Below are positions 10,239-25,200 of a stretch of 64,000 nt of DNA, in pieces. The notes under the pieces were generated by a model that saw only the letters and a program-made list of their open reading frames with translations, was not told the DNA's origin and did not search any database. Location of the stretch: assembly GCA_008638375.1 (NCBI GenBank), contig CM018046.1:41873706-41937705 (forward strand), written 5' to 3'. This DNA is from Nyssa sinensis (Eukaryota; Streptophyta; Magnoliopsida; Cornales; Nyssaceae). Position numbers and translations under genes: made by a program. Position 1 is the first letter of the stretch; each line of letters begins with the position of its first letter.

Positions 10239-13200
10239 GTTAGTAAATGTTGCCCATAGGATCTGTTAGATTTCTGCAGTAATTTTATTTGCATGTTGCC
10301 ATGTAGTATCAGTTGAATTTCTGTTGCAGAAATTGTGGCCTTGATTAAGGAAGATAAATTGCAATAAGAGTTTCCAATTTTGTTTGTGCATTAGTTTTAA
10401 GTTATTTTTGTTGTGTGAGCTTCATTTTTGGTTAAAGTTTTGTTAGAACTCTCTTCAAACCTTTTCTTTAAAAAGTGTTATTAAATTTGCTATACCGCAA
10501 GTACTCGTATTTTTGAATTTTTCCTTGTGTACTTCAATGTACTTTTTATTTCATTGTTATATTTTGTTTCTTTTAAAAGAGACACTATACTAACCTTCAA
10601 GTGTTAGCTTGAATGGTATCTAAAAGAAAGGATTTCTATTTTTCTGTGTTTTTTTCATATACAAACTATGTGTATTTATAATACAATTGGGAAGCAAAAT
10701 AGGAAAGAGTAAAAAAGGAAATAAGAAAATCTTCCTACAATTTCTCTATAATTTCTACCTCTAATTACTCCACAATATTCTCTACCATAATATCTACCCC
10801 TAATTTCTCCACTAATTTGGAATTTCTACACCCCCTCAAGTTGGATCGTAAATGTTAATCATATCCAACTTGCAGATGATCTCATCAAAACTGGCCGAAA
10901 TAGTCATTTGGTGAAGATATCCACAGTTTGTTCTTTTGTAGGAACATAGGTCATGCAGATAATTCCGTTTTCAACTTTTTCCTTGATAAAATGTCTGTCC
11001 ACTTCTACATGCTTGGTTTGGTCATGCTGAACTGGGTTGAGAGAAATGTTGATGGTTACTTTGTTGTCACATTAAAGTTTGATTGGGAGTTTTACTGTGA
11101 CCTGTACTTCTTCCAAGAGTTTCTTTAGCCACAATCCTTCACATATCCCTTGTGCAACAGCTCTAAATTTGGCTTCAGCATTGCTTCTGGCCACTACACT
11201 TTGTTTCTTGCTTCTCCGAGTAACCAAGTTTCCCCATACATAGGTGAAATACATAGTAGTGGACTTTCTATCTTCTATTGAACTTGCCCAGTCAGCATCT
11301 GTGAAGACTTCGACTTCCTTGCGTTCTGATTTCTTGAAGAATAGTCCTCTACCCGAGGAACCTTTGAGATATCTGAGAATCTTGTACACAACTTCTAGGT
11401 GAGTTTCTTTTGGTGAATGCATGTGTTGGATCACCACACTAACCGCAAATGCAATGTCAGGTCTAGTGTGTGATAGATAGATTAGCTTGCCAACTAGTCT
11501 CTGATATCTGTCCTTTTCGATTGGATTTCCCTCATCCTTTGGATTCCTTCCTGCTTCGATAGGTGTGTCACTTGGTTTACATCCAAGCATGCCAGTGTCG
11601 GTTAGAAGGTCAAGAACATACTTTTGTTGAGAGACACTAATACCCTTTTTTGATCTGGCAACTTCCATTCCCAAGAAGTATCGCATTTGTCTTAGGTCTT
11701 TTACTTCAAATTCAGTGGCTAGGATTTTCTTCAGTCTCTCCATCTCCACTAAATTATCCCCAGTTAGAATTATGTCATCAACATAAATAATTAGAATTGT
11801 TTTCATTCCATCTTCAGATTGCTGGAAGAACATAGTGTGATCTGACTGCCCCTGCTGTTATCCTTGACCCTTTATCACCTTTGCAAACCTATCGAACCAT
11901 GCTTTAGGTGATTGCTTGAGACCGTACAAAGACTTCTTGAGTTTGCATACCTGGTTTTGTTCTCCCTTCTTACAAAATCTCGATGGTATTGTCATGAAGA
12001 TTTCTTCTTCTAACTCACCATTCAGAAAGGCATTCTTAATGTCAAGTTGTTGAAGAGGCCAATCCAAGTTGACTGCGAATGACAAGAGGACTCGAACTGT
12101 ATTCAACTTTGCCACAGGTGCAAACGTCTCTGTGTAATCAATACCATAGGTTTGTGTAAAACCCTTTGCAACAAGGCCGGCTTTGTAACGCTCGATTGTC
12201 CCATCAGCCTTGTATTTCAAGGTAAAAACTCATTTGCAGTCGACTGGTTTCTTCCCTCTCGATAAATCCATCACAACCCAAGTCTCATTTTTTTCCAACG
12301 ACCGCATCTCTTCTAGTACTGCATCCTTCCATTTAGGGACCTCCAAGGCCTCCTGAATATTTTTCGGAATTCCTGTACTATCAAGGTTAGAGGTAAAAGA
12401 ACGAAACTCTGTAGACAGAGCATTATAAGATATGAATTGCGAGATAGGGTGGAGAGTACATGACCGAGTTGATTTTTTGAGAGCAATGGGTAAATTAGTA
12501 TCAGGAGACTCTTGGTTACTTGGAGCTATCACTGGAGCCAACTGTCTTGGTGTTTCAGGTGTGAGATGTTCCTTGTACCTTGATTGTGGCCTCCGTGAAT
12601 AAACAAGTATCTCCTTGTCCTGTTGTTTTCCTACATCGCCTCCTGAGTTCAAGTTTCCTTCTATAAATGGCACATTAGAATAGGATGGTGTGGCAGGTTG
12701 AGTGGTTGGGATAGGCTCAGAAAAGGAGAGCTCAAAATCTAATATCCGACCTTCACTCAAATGCTCCCCCTGAAGGGAGGGCTTTTGGAACTAAGAAGTG
12801 TTTTCAAAAAATGTAACATCAAGGCTAACAAAGACCCGTTTGGTGGAGGGATCATAGCACTTGTAACCTTTCTGAGTAGGAGAATACCCAATGAAAACAT
12901 ACTTAATAGCTCGAGGGTCGAATTTATGCCGATGGTGGGAATGGACATGAACAAAGGTGGTACAACCAAACACTCTGAGAGATAGACTAGAGGAGAGGCG
13001 AGAGTGAGAGAAGAATTGTTGAAATGTTTGGAGGGGTTTAGCAAAAGGGAGAACACGGCTAGGCATTCTATTGATGAGGTAGGTAGACGTCAAAACAACA
13101 TCACCCCAAAACATTTTGGGCATATGCATAGTGAACATCAAGGCACAAGCAACATCGAGAATCTGTCTATTTTTTCTTTCGGCAACCCCATTTTGTTGGG

Positions 13201-16200
13201 GAGTGTTGGCACAAGAACTTTGATGAATAATCCCATGCTATTGAAAATAATCACCCAAAGTAGTATTGAAATATTCTGTGCCATTATCAGTGCGCAGAAT
13301 TTGAAGTTGTGCCTGGAATTGTGTTTGGATCATGGAGTGAAAAGTGATAAACACAGAACGAACATCAGTTTTATCCTTTAACAGGTAAACCCAACAAACT
13401 CGAGTATGGTCATCAATAAAGATAACAAACCAATGGGTATGAGTACGATTAAGAATACGAGAAGGACCCCACAAGTCACTATGAATCAGAGTGAACGGCT
13501 TGGATGGTTTGTATGTGGATGGCGGAAAGGAAGTACGGTGATGTTTTGCAGGTTCACATATTTCACATTGAAAATTAGAGAATCCTTTATGCGGAAATAA
13601 ACGTTTCCAATATTGAAAATTGGGATGACTCATTCGAAAATGCCATAACAAAAATTCACTATCCCTAGAGACAGATGCAGAATCACAAAGGGCAATTGGA
13701 CCTTGTTTTCTCACATCAGCGTCTTCAAAGTAATAGAGACCATCACACTCCTTAGCACTGCCAATCGTTGTCCTCGATGATAGATCCTGAAAAAGACAAT
13801 GAGAGGGAAGAAACTTAGCAGAGCAATTGGAATTTTTTGTCAACTGGCTAATGGATAACAGATTGTATGATAACTTTGGAACATGAAGAACAAACTCGAG
13901 TGTAATAGAGTCAGAGAGGCGAATACTCCCTTTTCCAGCTACAGAGGAGAGGGAACCATCTGCAATTTTAACCTTAAGATTACCAGCACAAGGTGAGTAT
14001 GAAAAAAAAAGGTTGTAAGAGCCAGTCATGTGATCAGAAGCACCAGAGTCAATAATTCAAGGAGTTTTTGAGTGAGAGGCAGTAATGAGGGCGCTTAAAA
14101 AATTACCTCGGTGTGCTAATGAACTAGAAGGAGTAGGAGTAGAAGACTGACCAGAGGGTTGGTGGCTAGAAAAGATTTTGTAGAGTTGATCCAACTGGTT
14201 AAAGGTAAAGGCACTGCTCGGAGTGTGCATGGAGTTCTCGGGCATCCATATTTGCAGAGAAGCAGCAGTTTCGGTTGGGGCTGGCTTGGGTGTCGCGCCA
14301 GTAAGGTAGTCAAGTTTGCCGTTACCGTCAAGCACGAGTCGAATGGACTGAGCCCATTCACATAAGTTTTTCCCATTCAGCTTCTTCACCGTGAGTTGAA
14401 GAGGCGAGAGGGAAATGCCACTGGAACCCATGGTGGAGAGAGCTTCGGATTTGCTGCCGGGAGCTTCGGTCATGGATTGGATCTACGGTGCGGGGTAAGT
14501 ATCTGGGCTGGACAGATGTGGTCTTTTTTTTTTTTGGTTTAAACAAAATGGGTTAAATTGTTGGATGTGGGTTATAACTGGTCTGGGTAAAACAAAAGGT
14601 TAAGATGAGAGCTGAGTGGGTATAACCGGTCTGGGTAAAACAAAAGATTAAGATGAGAGCTGAGTTTCGGCAATCCTCTCAAGCCTGGGTTGCTTGTGCG
14701 GCGATGAGAGTGAGGAGACGTCCTCGGAGACGAGACGCGCAAACACCGATGCTACTGGTATGATGTTTCTGTTCTGTGACTATCGGAGTGATGATTGATG
14801 GTCGAAGGCTGGCTGCGGCAATGACGATCGGAGAGGACTACGACTGTTGGCAAACTGAATGGAAGCGATGACGATCGATCAGTCCAGTGACAAGAGACTG
14901 CGACTGAAGACGGCAGACTGATGAGAGATTGGGGCGGCAGTGGTCGACGGTGATATTGCGATTTGATCGTTGGTAAGGGTGATGACGCCGACGATGAAGT
15001 GTTGCGGGTGATCTTTGATTATGATGAACAACGGCGATGGCTACGAAATTGGATTTTTGGCCGGCAAAGAATCTCAGTTGCAGTGAAGAGTCTTGGTTGC
15101 GATAGAAGGATGTTGTCCCTCTATTTGCAATGATGATGAACCTTTGCAATGATGGCGCGGTGCGATTGAAGCCTTTGGCGACTATGCGAGGGCTTCAGAA
15201 CTGAGATCGAACTACAGTGGTGATGACGAGTGGGCTGCGGTGTTGGCAGTGCTCTAACTGGAAAGAGCCGTGATTGGTAACGAATGCTTTGGCTCTGATA
15301 CCATGAAATCAGAAAGGATTTCTATATTTCTGTGTTTTTTTCATATACAAACTATGGGTATTTATAATACAATTAGGAAGCAAAATAGGAAAGAGTAAAA
15401 AAGGAAAGAAGAAAATCTTCCTCCAATTTCTCTATAATTTCTACCTCTAATTACTCCACAATATTTTCTACCATAATATCTACCCCTAATTTCTCCACTA
15501 ATTTGGAATTTCCACAGTATCACATCCACCTTCCCAAGAGGAGGTTGAGGGTTCGTCCCAATTGGGACATTGTGGGCGTGTGTCTTTCCTTTGGGGGAAA
15601 AAAAAAAGTCTCCATGCTCAAAATTCAGTTTGTACTTGGCATTGATATAGCTTCCGGTTGCTTTTGTTTTTTCTTGCTAGTACGCTACATAAATGCATTC
15701 ATTTCAGCATTATTTCACAAATATTGAGCATAACATAGCCTGATATAGTGGCAATACATTGAAACGTGTTAAACCACCAACGCATCTAAAAGCTTAAGCT
15801 ACTGGAGAATGGACCAACAATGTATATCAAGCTCTCAACACTCCCCTCACATGCGACCCTGAATTCGCACCTGGAGAGATACAAACCACACACAAATACG
15901 AAAGAGAAGAAAGTGCAATTTTGCACAAACAAACTACATGGGGAATAAATGCAAATGGAGAGACTTGAGCCCAACACCACATCTTATAACCAATACTTTG
16001 ATACCATGTTAAACCACCAACTCATCTAAAAGCTTAAACTATTAGAGAATGAGCCAACAATGTATATCAAGCTCTCAATAAAAAGTAAGAAGATGGCTGC
16101 CTTCTTGACTATGTTGAATCTATCATTTGTTATTTATCCTACTGTGTATGGAAGATACGTTGCTAATACCCAATTGGATTTCTACGGTGAGTTTTTGTTT

Positions 16201-19200
16201 ATATATTTTTTGCAGTTGAAAATCCTAATATTGTATACTTGATTTCCTGTAGAGAAACAACTTGCCAGCTGTTCGCCAATACTTGGAAACATTCGCAATC
16301 CATATATACTTGAAATTTCCATCATTGGTAAGAAATTTTTATGGTTCATGGGGTAAATAGGACCAATCCTCTTGAATACAAGGAAATCTTTATTATATAA
16401 CTATCTTAAATGTTGCTGTTCCTTTTTGTTATTTTTTTTTTTCATCATTTTGTTTTTCCTTTTTCCATCTTCCTTTTCTTTTTTTTGGGGGTGGGGGGTG
16501 GGGTGGTGTTGTTCCTTACCTTTAGTGAAGAGAATGAAATTGATAGGCAAGGCATGTTCAGTTGCTAAAATTGATGCAGATGGACTAATAGAAATCTATC
16601 TCCAATATACCATGCCCAACTTTCAAAGGCAACAAGTGACTAAACTTTTGAGTTGTCTTTGAAGCGTGAGTCCTCACCCCTAAACAAGATGTAGGAAAAG
16701 AAATAGGCATATCAATTTTGTAAAAATGAGACAGGAAGGTGTCATACTAAAACCAAAACAAAGCAACTAACAATCAATGACATACATATATAAACACATC
16801 CCTTCAAAGGGACATGCTTCTTCATTCACACTCTTTAGTGGTCAATGGTACATCACAGAACAACTACCAATAACTCCTTCATGCTCTCTACAGTGTTTTT
16901 GCTAAGGTCCCACACTTGATCGATGCTGTGATAGACTGATACCATGAAAACTTTGATTCAACAGAGAAAACAAAGAAGAGAAAGATGGAGAGATCTTATT
17001 ATTCTGATAAACTATTACGAAGAATTGCTTAAACAAGAAAAATAAGAACCCTTTATAGTAGGGTTAAACAAGAAAGCAAAAGACTAAACTACCCTTAATG
17101 AGGCTAACTAATAGCATATACAATATTATTCTAACACGTGTATATGAATATATATAGTATTTATTTTTTATTTGTTTTCTCTCAGCTACATGATAGCGTT
17201 TTAAGATGAAGGTACAAGTTAGTGGACCGTGGTCACAGTATGGGATCCTTATGCCCCCTGATAATGCCACGAAATCCGTAGATCATTTATCCATAAATGC
17301 ATCAGTGCACTTGTCTAAAATATTTTAAACTAGCTGGATCAGTGCGTCGCTAATGCCACAACAGCATATCACTGCTCACACGACTCCACCGCTCACATCC
17401 TTCCTCTCTTTGACTCTTACCTTGGCCTCTGCTATTGATCTGATCAACTTGTTTTGACTTGACAAAACCAATCTATTTGTATCTGTTGCTCCCCTTTGAA
17501 AATTGAGTTCATAAAATGAGTTCTCCCTTTGCAAAGGTTCTGAATTTTCTTGGTAATTATATAGGTTATATGTGATTATTATATGCCTATATAATATTTA
17601 TACAGTTATATCCCTATTCATAAATTATTGAAAATTGAACTGTATGTTAATTATTTATTTTTTGGGTGGGAAAATAGCAGTATTGTTTAGTTGTAGATTA
17701 TAACAAATTTTCTAGTAAATGAAACACCACCTGTTTATTGAAAGGTCTGAATGATTGTTGAAATTTGTATGTAACTAGTTCTGGCAACCTGAACTTCACC
17801 CGAGCTCAAAGAATTAAATTCAGTCTGAGCTTGGGCTGAGTAGGTCACCAAGTTGCAGCCCTAAAAAAAGGAAGTGGTAGGATTGGTTTGGCTTCAGTTT
17901 TTTTTTTTTTTTTTTAAACTTTCTGATTTGCATTTGGGTTGGCCTTTGGCTTTACCCAACTTTGCGCACATTGCTTTGTTGCCCTTTTATTGGATTGAAT
18001 GTCATGAAGTGGATGGAAAAAATTTCTCTTCACATCTTGTATTTGATGGGGGTATGAAATTTTTGTTGTTTCGTTTACTTCGTAATTATAATGGCGAGCA
18101 TGTCAATGCTGTATTTGTCAAGTTAGTAGGGACTGGTTTCAGGGTTTGAGTCCTTCATGCCTGCTGGGAATTTTGAATTCTGTTATATGAATTTTTGAAT
18201 TATTATTCTTCATATTACTTGTTTCTTATTTCCTTGGTGCCATAAATTGAAGGGAAAATTATACTTAAGCTAAACTCCCAGAGGTAATTTATAAGTGGGT
18301 TCCATAGTTTGGTGAAATTTCACATAAACTGACAAGGAAAAAAATAATTTACACTTGGGCTGAAATTATTTCACTATCACGATGTAGCACTTAATGAATT
18401 ACTAGTAGCACATAGTGAACTGCTATTAGTACCAATTAGCCTAAGAGCAATTTATTTTTTTCCTTGTCAGCTAATGTGAAATTTCACCAAAGTATGGAGC
18501 CTACTTATAAATTGCCTATGGGAGTTAGCTTAAGTATAATTTTCCCTAAAATTTGAAAGGCCTCTTTAACTGATTCCTGTCATTTTTATATTACAGGTTG
18601 AGGAGCATTTAGTTCCTATTTTACGAGATTATGATATGAGGCCTCAGGTGATTATTGTGTTTAGTGACTTCATTCTTTCTCCCCCGACCTCTTTGCTTGG
18701 TTCTTGATAACCCACTGGTTTTGTTAAAAATTGCTATTGAACTGGGCGAACAATGACACTGGGTGCATAGTTGCTGAAGCTTGTACACTGGGTGACACTT
18801 CCAGTGCTGAGCTGCTATTCGTTGTTTTCTACGTAGAATCTTGTGAAATTTACATTTATTTCATGACAAAACTACAATCTCAATGTGATTTAACTTCTAA
18901 CAAGCTTGAAGAAAAATTGTGTTATCAAGTGCTCACTTTTTCATGTTTGGAATATAATGTAGTGATCAAAACCATGGCGAACAGCTTACCTATGTAATTT
19001 GATTAAATGAGTTATAGAACATTTGAATAATAAGATCCTTGCTTAATTTACCAAAATTGGAAAAAGAAATCATCTTTCTTAACTTTGCACAGAAGTTAAC
19101 TAATTTTATCTTTTTATTGTTTATGCTTTATTTATATAACAAAATCTGCATTATCTTTAAATGAATATATATATATATATATATATTTGCAATTGAAAAA

Positions 19201-22200
19201 TAATCTCAACTCACTTCCATAGCACGTTGTATAACTGTTCATCATATTTTATTAGAAACAAGTTGATTTGATGCCAATTTATTAATGTGCTAAGTTAGAT
19301 CTGCAACTATGCTTGTATCATAATTCTAAGTCATCTCTGAGCTAATGGTTATGTTGTTTACTATATTTTCCTATCTTATCAATTATTTAATCTTGCTTCA
19401 TTTTTCTGTTCGCTCTTGATTCATTAAATGCTATTTCTTGTGCGCATTCCAAATTCCTTAAATGCTATTTCTTTTGTTGGCCTTTTAGTTCTTTTATCAT
19501 GTCCCCAGACCCCGTAGTCGCGGAAGCCTCCTGCACTGGGTTTGCTCTTTCTTTATAGATACCTAATTGTATATGAGGCTATCAGCAGTAGGTATGATGT
19601 TTATTGTTCAATGGCACTAAAAACGATAATTTTATATCATCATCAATTTTATTTGTGGTTTTAAGGTCAAATGGTTGATGCTTACTGTCTTTAATGCTAG
19701 CTTCTTAGTTGGTCCTTTTGCATGTGTTTCAGCTTTAGAGAGAGGGCTGATCATATTTACAGTTATTTATTTCAGTGTTTGGGGTAATCTATATATCAAA
19801 TGGATGTTTTAGGATACTTATAAAAAACATGGACCTTTTAGGACGTGTTGAATTCCTTACATACATCTATAAAAAAAATATGAATTGGTGTCAGGCATTT
19901 AAACAACACTTGCGGTTTTAAGATTGTTTAGGCATTGAATGCAGGCACTCTCTTCATATGTTTTTATAGCAGCCAATGTCATCCTCCATGCAACCGAAGC
20001 AGTACAATCAAGGCATCTGGATGATTTACTTCCCCCTATAATTCCATTGTTAACCTCGCATCACCACAGCTTACGTGGTTTTACCCAGGTGAATACATCG
20101 CAAACTTTAGTGTTGCGATCTTTTCCTTCTCACTATAAAGTACTACTATATGTGGGTATGCTCCTGCATGTTACATCATTCTGGTTTTCTTTTTCAGGTA
20201 TTGGTTTACAAAGTTCTTTGCAAATTGTTGCCATTCCAAAATTCTAGTGCCTCTGGAATCATGCCTTTAGAGAGAAGATGCTTTGAGGATTTGAAATCAT
20301 ACTTGGCAAAGAATTCAGATTGTGCACGGTATGGTATTTATTTGCATTTTCAGGGACCTTATTTGAATCTTGGTTTCTTCCCAATTTTTGTTATTGTCGA
20401 TTTTAGTGTCAAAAGTCAAAACAAATGTTCTGTTAGTATATGATTGTTAATATTTGCATTTTTGTGCATGCTTTACCTTCATTATTATTATTATTTTTTT
20501 CAGGCTGGTCATCTATAATGTATAGCTTTTTCCCTTTGGCATAATGAAAAGTTATTCATGTATTCATACTTGGTAAAAATATTGTTCATAATGACAATTG
20601 CTTTACCAAGTATTTCTTTTGACTCCTTCAAGAAGAAAAATATATATTTTTGAAAAAGAATATTAAATGTTCAAACTATTCAAACTGTTGTTAATGAATT
20701 TTTCATTAAATAAGTGATTGATGCTAAAGGCTGGGAATTGAATATGTAAATCCCACAAAAAGGCTAGTAATGAATGGTAAATGATGTATTACTGTCTTAT
20801 CTGCCATATCTTATTCTGTAATGTCTTCCTCAGAATGTCATCCACACACTTGCATTCTGTTTTGACATACACTTGCATTCTGTTTTGATATCTTGCTTGT
20901 TACTATCTGTGACTGATTTGCCTGTTGTCCGTCACATCTACATGCTATCCAAGGAATTGATGGAAGATGCTGCTGTACATAGAGCTGAACTGCAAACTTG
21001 GATTTGACTTTAAATAGTTGGGATTAAGGTTTTGTTTTGGAGTTTGAGTTGAGCATTTGCTGATGGACACCTGGAATTGCTAAAAAAAATGGAAGGGGAA
21101 AACTAATTTTCTTATACTAGAAGCTGATGATTTATGGATGTTAGCAAAATCATTCCCCTGCAAATATTTTTTATAGGTGCCAAGGGAAATAACGGTGAAT
21201 TGTGAGTCCATTATACATATTTACTAATGACTCATTGACTCATATCCTCTACAATTGAGGATGCTACACTTGCTACTATAACATGTTTATATATTTTTCA
21301 CCTAGGGACTGAGGTGATTTTTATTCAAAACAAGGGATAATTTTGTCCTTAAAGTACAAGAAATAATGCCAATTATGGGAAAGCTATTGTAGAGGATATA
21401 GACCGCTTACTGATAACTGCCGAAACATAGCTTTTATGGTCTAAATTTTTCAAAGTGTCTACATTACTGTGCCTCTAATTTTATGCATTATACTCGGAAT
21501 GCTTTTTGTGCCCTAATTTGATTTATTTCTATTGCAGTTTACGAGCTTCAATGGAAGGTTATCTTGATGATTTTAATCCCAAGGACTCCATTACTCCGGC
21601 TGGAATTTTCACGAATCGGGTCGAGGTTAGTAATATATTAATTCAACTTGATCAAGGCTTACAATGTCAGCCTTCTGGGAACAGAAACATAATTTAGAAA
21701 TCTTGACAGCATTGCACTGTTGCAGAGTCTTGAGGAAACATGGGCTGATAACTTTGAAAATGAAATATTAAAGTACTTGATACAGTCGAAACTCTTCCAT
21801 AATAATAATATACAAGTAATGTGATGGACTCAGGGTATCATATATATACATGCATTAATTTCTATTCCAAATCTTTTTGATTAACTGAACAGAATGTACT
21901 ATCGCTGCATCTATTTGGTTGCTTCCATGATTATCTAATGCGGATTATTGGAATTTTCATTTGAAACAACTTGCAAGTAACCGAAAGAGCTCCAGGAATA
22001 TATTCTTTCCCTTCTTTCCTAGGGGAAATTATTAATTACTTTTTTTGTACTTCAGAGTATATTTGGGACACACAATTCAAAATTCCTTCGAAAATTCTTC
22101 GTCCAGAGAACTTATTAACCAATATATGTCTTGATTAAGTGCAAAATAGTGAGAAAAACATATCAAAAAATAAATAAATATTGGTGACAATTCCATTTAA

Positions 22201-25200
22201 ATTTGTTACTTTTGTTCAAAACTGCACTTGCCTCTATAATCTGATCCAAATTTCCAAATGTTAAAAAAGGTTGTTTTGATATTTAACTAGAAGCTAAAAC
22301 TTGTTACTTTTGTTCAAAACTGCACTTGCCCCTATAATTTGATCTCAAGTGCCAAAAAAAGGTTATGATCTTAACTAGAAGCTAAGATGGCCTCTGTTAT
22401 AAAGACATTTGTCTCTTGAAACACTGATCAGTTCGATGAAAAAAAAAACTCCCTTAATGGGTAGAAATGCCATTCAATGGCACAGCTTGATAGCTTTTAA
22501 TTGAAGTTGATTTCAATCGCAACATTGTTTGGGCCTTGCTTACCACAATTCTCTCCTCCCATAGCGAATTGCGAATTGGGATCGCATGATCCAAAATATG
22601 GATCATTAGCGATTTGGAACGCAAGACTTAGCGTTCTGATCTAAAATATCGAAAGTTCCAAAAAAATCATACAAAATACACACACTATCATTGGAATTTT
22701 ATTTTATAATGGTTTGGATTCGTTGAAATCATTTTGGTGTATATATATACATACTAATATTATCACAAATACGCTCAAAAAACATATCACGTTCCAAATA
22801 AACATATTTTATTCCAACAAAGCGATTCAAAGAAGCCTATCCCTAACGTACCATATTTTATAACAAGTGATGATCTACGTTGTGATGTAGAACAAATTGT
22901 AGAAGAATTCCTAGCACGGAGGGACCTCCAAAAATAAAATCAGAAAAAGCACTAGTAGGGAGAGAAGGGTCGAACGTCAGAATTGCATGAAATTCGGTGG
23001 GTGACTTGGAATCGATGTGTTGTTCAATACTCCTTGCCTTCGGCTAGGACCTATGCCGCTTTTCGGACAAATTTCTTCGTTTTGGCCTTCAAAAGCGCGT
23101 TTTTGCTATTTTTGGTAATAATGTGCTGCTTAATTTCGGGAGCTGCAGTTGCCATTTAGGGTTGTCCTTTTACTAGATTGTTGCTCAAGTTTAGGGCTTT
23201 TGATTTCTGCTTTTAATTAGAATATTTCTATTTTTGGAATTTTTAGTATTTCTCCTTATTTTAGTTATTTTTTTCCTAAAGTTATAGTTCTAGTCGAATT
23301 AGGTTTTGTAGCCTATATAAAAGCTTTTTCTTTTCATTGTAAGGTTAACTTTTCATTCAATAAATAATTTTCTTTTTGAGATCTTATTATCTGAGCTTGT
23401 GTATTCGAGTGTGTTACTTTTTTATTCGTGGATTCGAACGATTCTTCAAGAAGCAGGCGGTGCCCTACTTCTTCATAAGCTTCCGCTACGTCAATTGGTA
23501 TCAGAGCAGGCTTAATCCTGTTTAGATGACAAACGCACGGAACGAGGGCGAAATCCTTGACGGTGGTGACCGTGAGGAAAATATGGTTACAGGGCTGAAT
23601 TCAGAATTTTTCGGCGTGAGACCCAACAGGCACAACATGAGACCCAACAAGCATTGCGGGAGGTCTAAGCAACTCTTGCTAGGCTGACGACAGGGACTAA
23701 TCAGCGGGGTGATGGTCCTACTGGTCGTCAACCTTACCGAGAGATGGCTGAAGTTGTTCGTGAACACCATCCAGAGATTCCACGTAGGCAGCTAGCTTAT
23801 GAGGATAACCTAAGTGAGGATGAGGAAGATACTGAAGCCATACTCCGGAATAATCGGAGGGGTTACCAAGGGAAGCAAGACCGACAGACCTTTCGTATGA
23901 AGATGGGCTTGCCCAGTTTTAATGGTCAACTTCAGATCGAGGGTTTCTTGATTGGTTGGTATTAGTCGAGAGGTTTTTCGATTATATGGATATTCCTGAA
24001 GATAAAAAGGTGAAATTAGTCGCGTACAGACTATTGGGGGGAGCTTCTGCTTGGTGGAAGCAGTTGCAAATTACACAGATGCGACAAGGAAAGGGGATGG
24101 TTTGGACATGGGCTAAGATGAGGGGAATGTTACAATCCAGGTATTTGCCTCCAGATTATGAGCAGATTCTATTTCAACAATATCAGGATTGTAGGCAGGG
24201 AAGTAGAATAGTCGAGGCTTACCTAGAGGAATTCCACAGGCTATCATCGCGTAATAACCAGCTAGAAACAGATGTGCAACAAGTTGCTAGGTTTGTTGGA
24301 GGGCTGCGTTGGGCTATACAGGATCGAGTTGCGATGCAAACAGTTTACACCTTAACCGAAGCCGTTGCGTTGGCTATTAAGGGGGAAACTCAATTGGACA
24401 GATCGAAGGCGGCGGTCGTAGCAAGAAATTCCTTCGATTCCAATCGTGTTGCAGTAAATAAAGGAAAATCCACAATGACTCAGCCACCTTTGTCTAACAC
24501 TGCTCGCGGGACAGGTAGCAGTGGAGGTCTAACAAAGCCAGCCAACACTGTTCCACCAGAAGTGGCACCTCGTAACCCTTATGCTTGTCCAAGTTCTGAT
24601 AAGTGCTATAGATGCGGACAACCAGGGCACCATTCCAACCAGTGTCCTAAAAGGGGTACCGTTAACTTAGTGGAGCCAGAAGAAGATGGTAGATTTGAGA
24701 CAGAGGAGGACGAGAACGAAGCGTCCTATACTTATGAAGAGGAAGAGGTAATGGGTGGCGACGAAGGGGAGCTACTGTCATGCTCTCTGGTGGTTTAATG
24801 ACTTCTGTTAGCACTAAAGCGGGAAGAACCATCTCAGCGGCATAATATATTCCGAACCAGATGTACTGTGAACAAAAAGGTTTCTGATGTCATTATTGAT
24901 AGTGGCAGTAGTGAAAATATAGTGTCGAAAGCAATGGTTACCAAGTTGGGCTTGCAGATTGAGAAACACCCTTCACCGTATAAGATTGGCTGGATTAAAC
25001 AGGGTGCTAAAGTGAAGGTAACTGACATCTGCCACATTAATTTTTCAACTGGGAAGAATTATGCAAATGAGGTTGTGTGTGACGTGGTGGAGATGGATGC
25101 CTACCATATGATTTTAGGACGACCATGGCAGTTCGATGTGGATGCTAGATACAAGGGCAGTTCGATGTGGATGCTACATACAGGGGCCGTGATAACGTAT

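Larger units (their letters stand above)
10621..15516 (-). mobile_element. Copia-2, older Copia element related to Copia-1
   Basis: The LTRs are 10621-10830 and 15304-15516, flanked by the target duplication GTATC (10616-10620 and 15517-15521). The primer-binding site (TGGTATCAGAGC on the minus strand) lies just inside the right LTR, and the purine tract just inside the left. The LTRs differ at roughly eight positions plus a small indel, about 4%, so it is clearly older than Copia-1. It sits in a methyltransferase intron, antisense to that gene. Confidence 0.93.

Noticed and set aside
14838..15149. 103-codon minus-strand frame in the Copia-2 leader.
   Set aside because: Arg/His/Ser-rich low-complexity translation without similarity to gag or pol; treated as untranslated leader.
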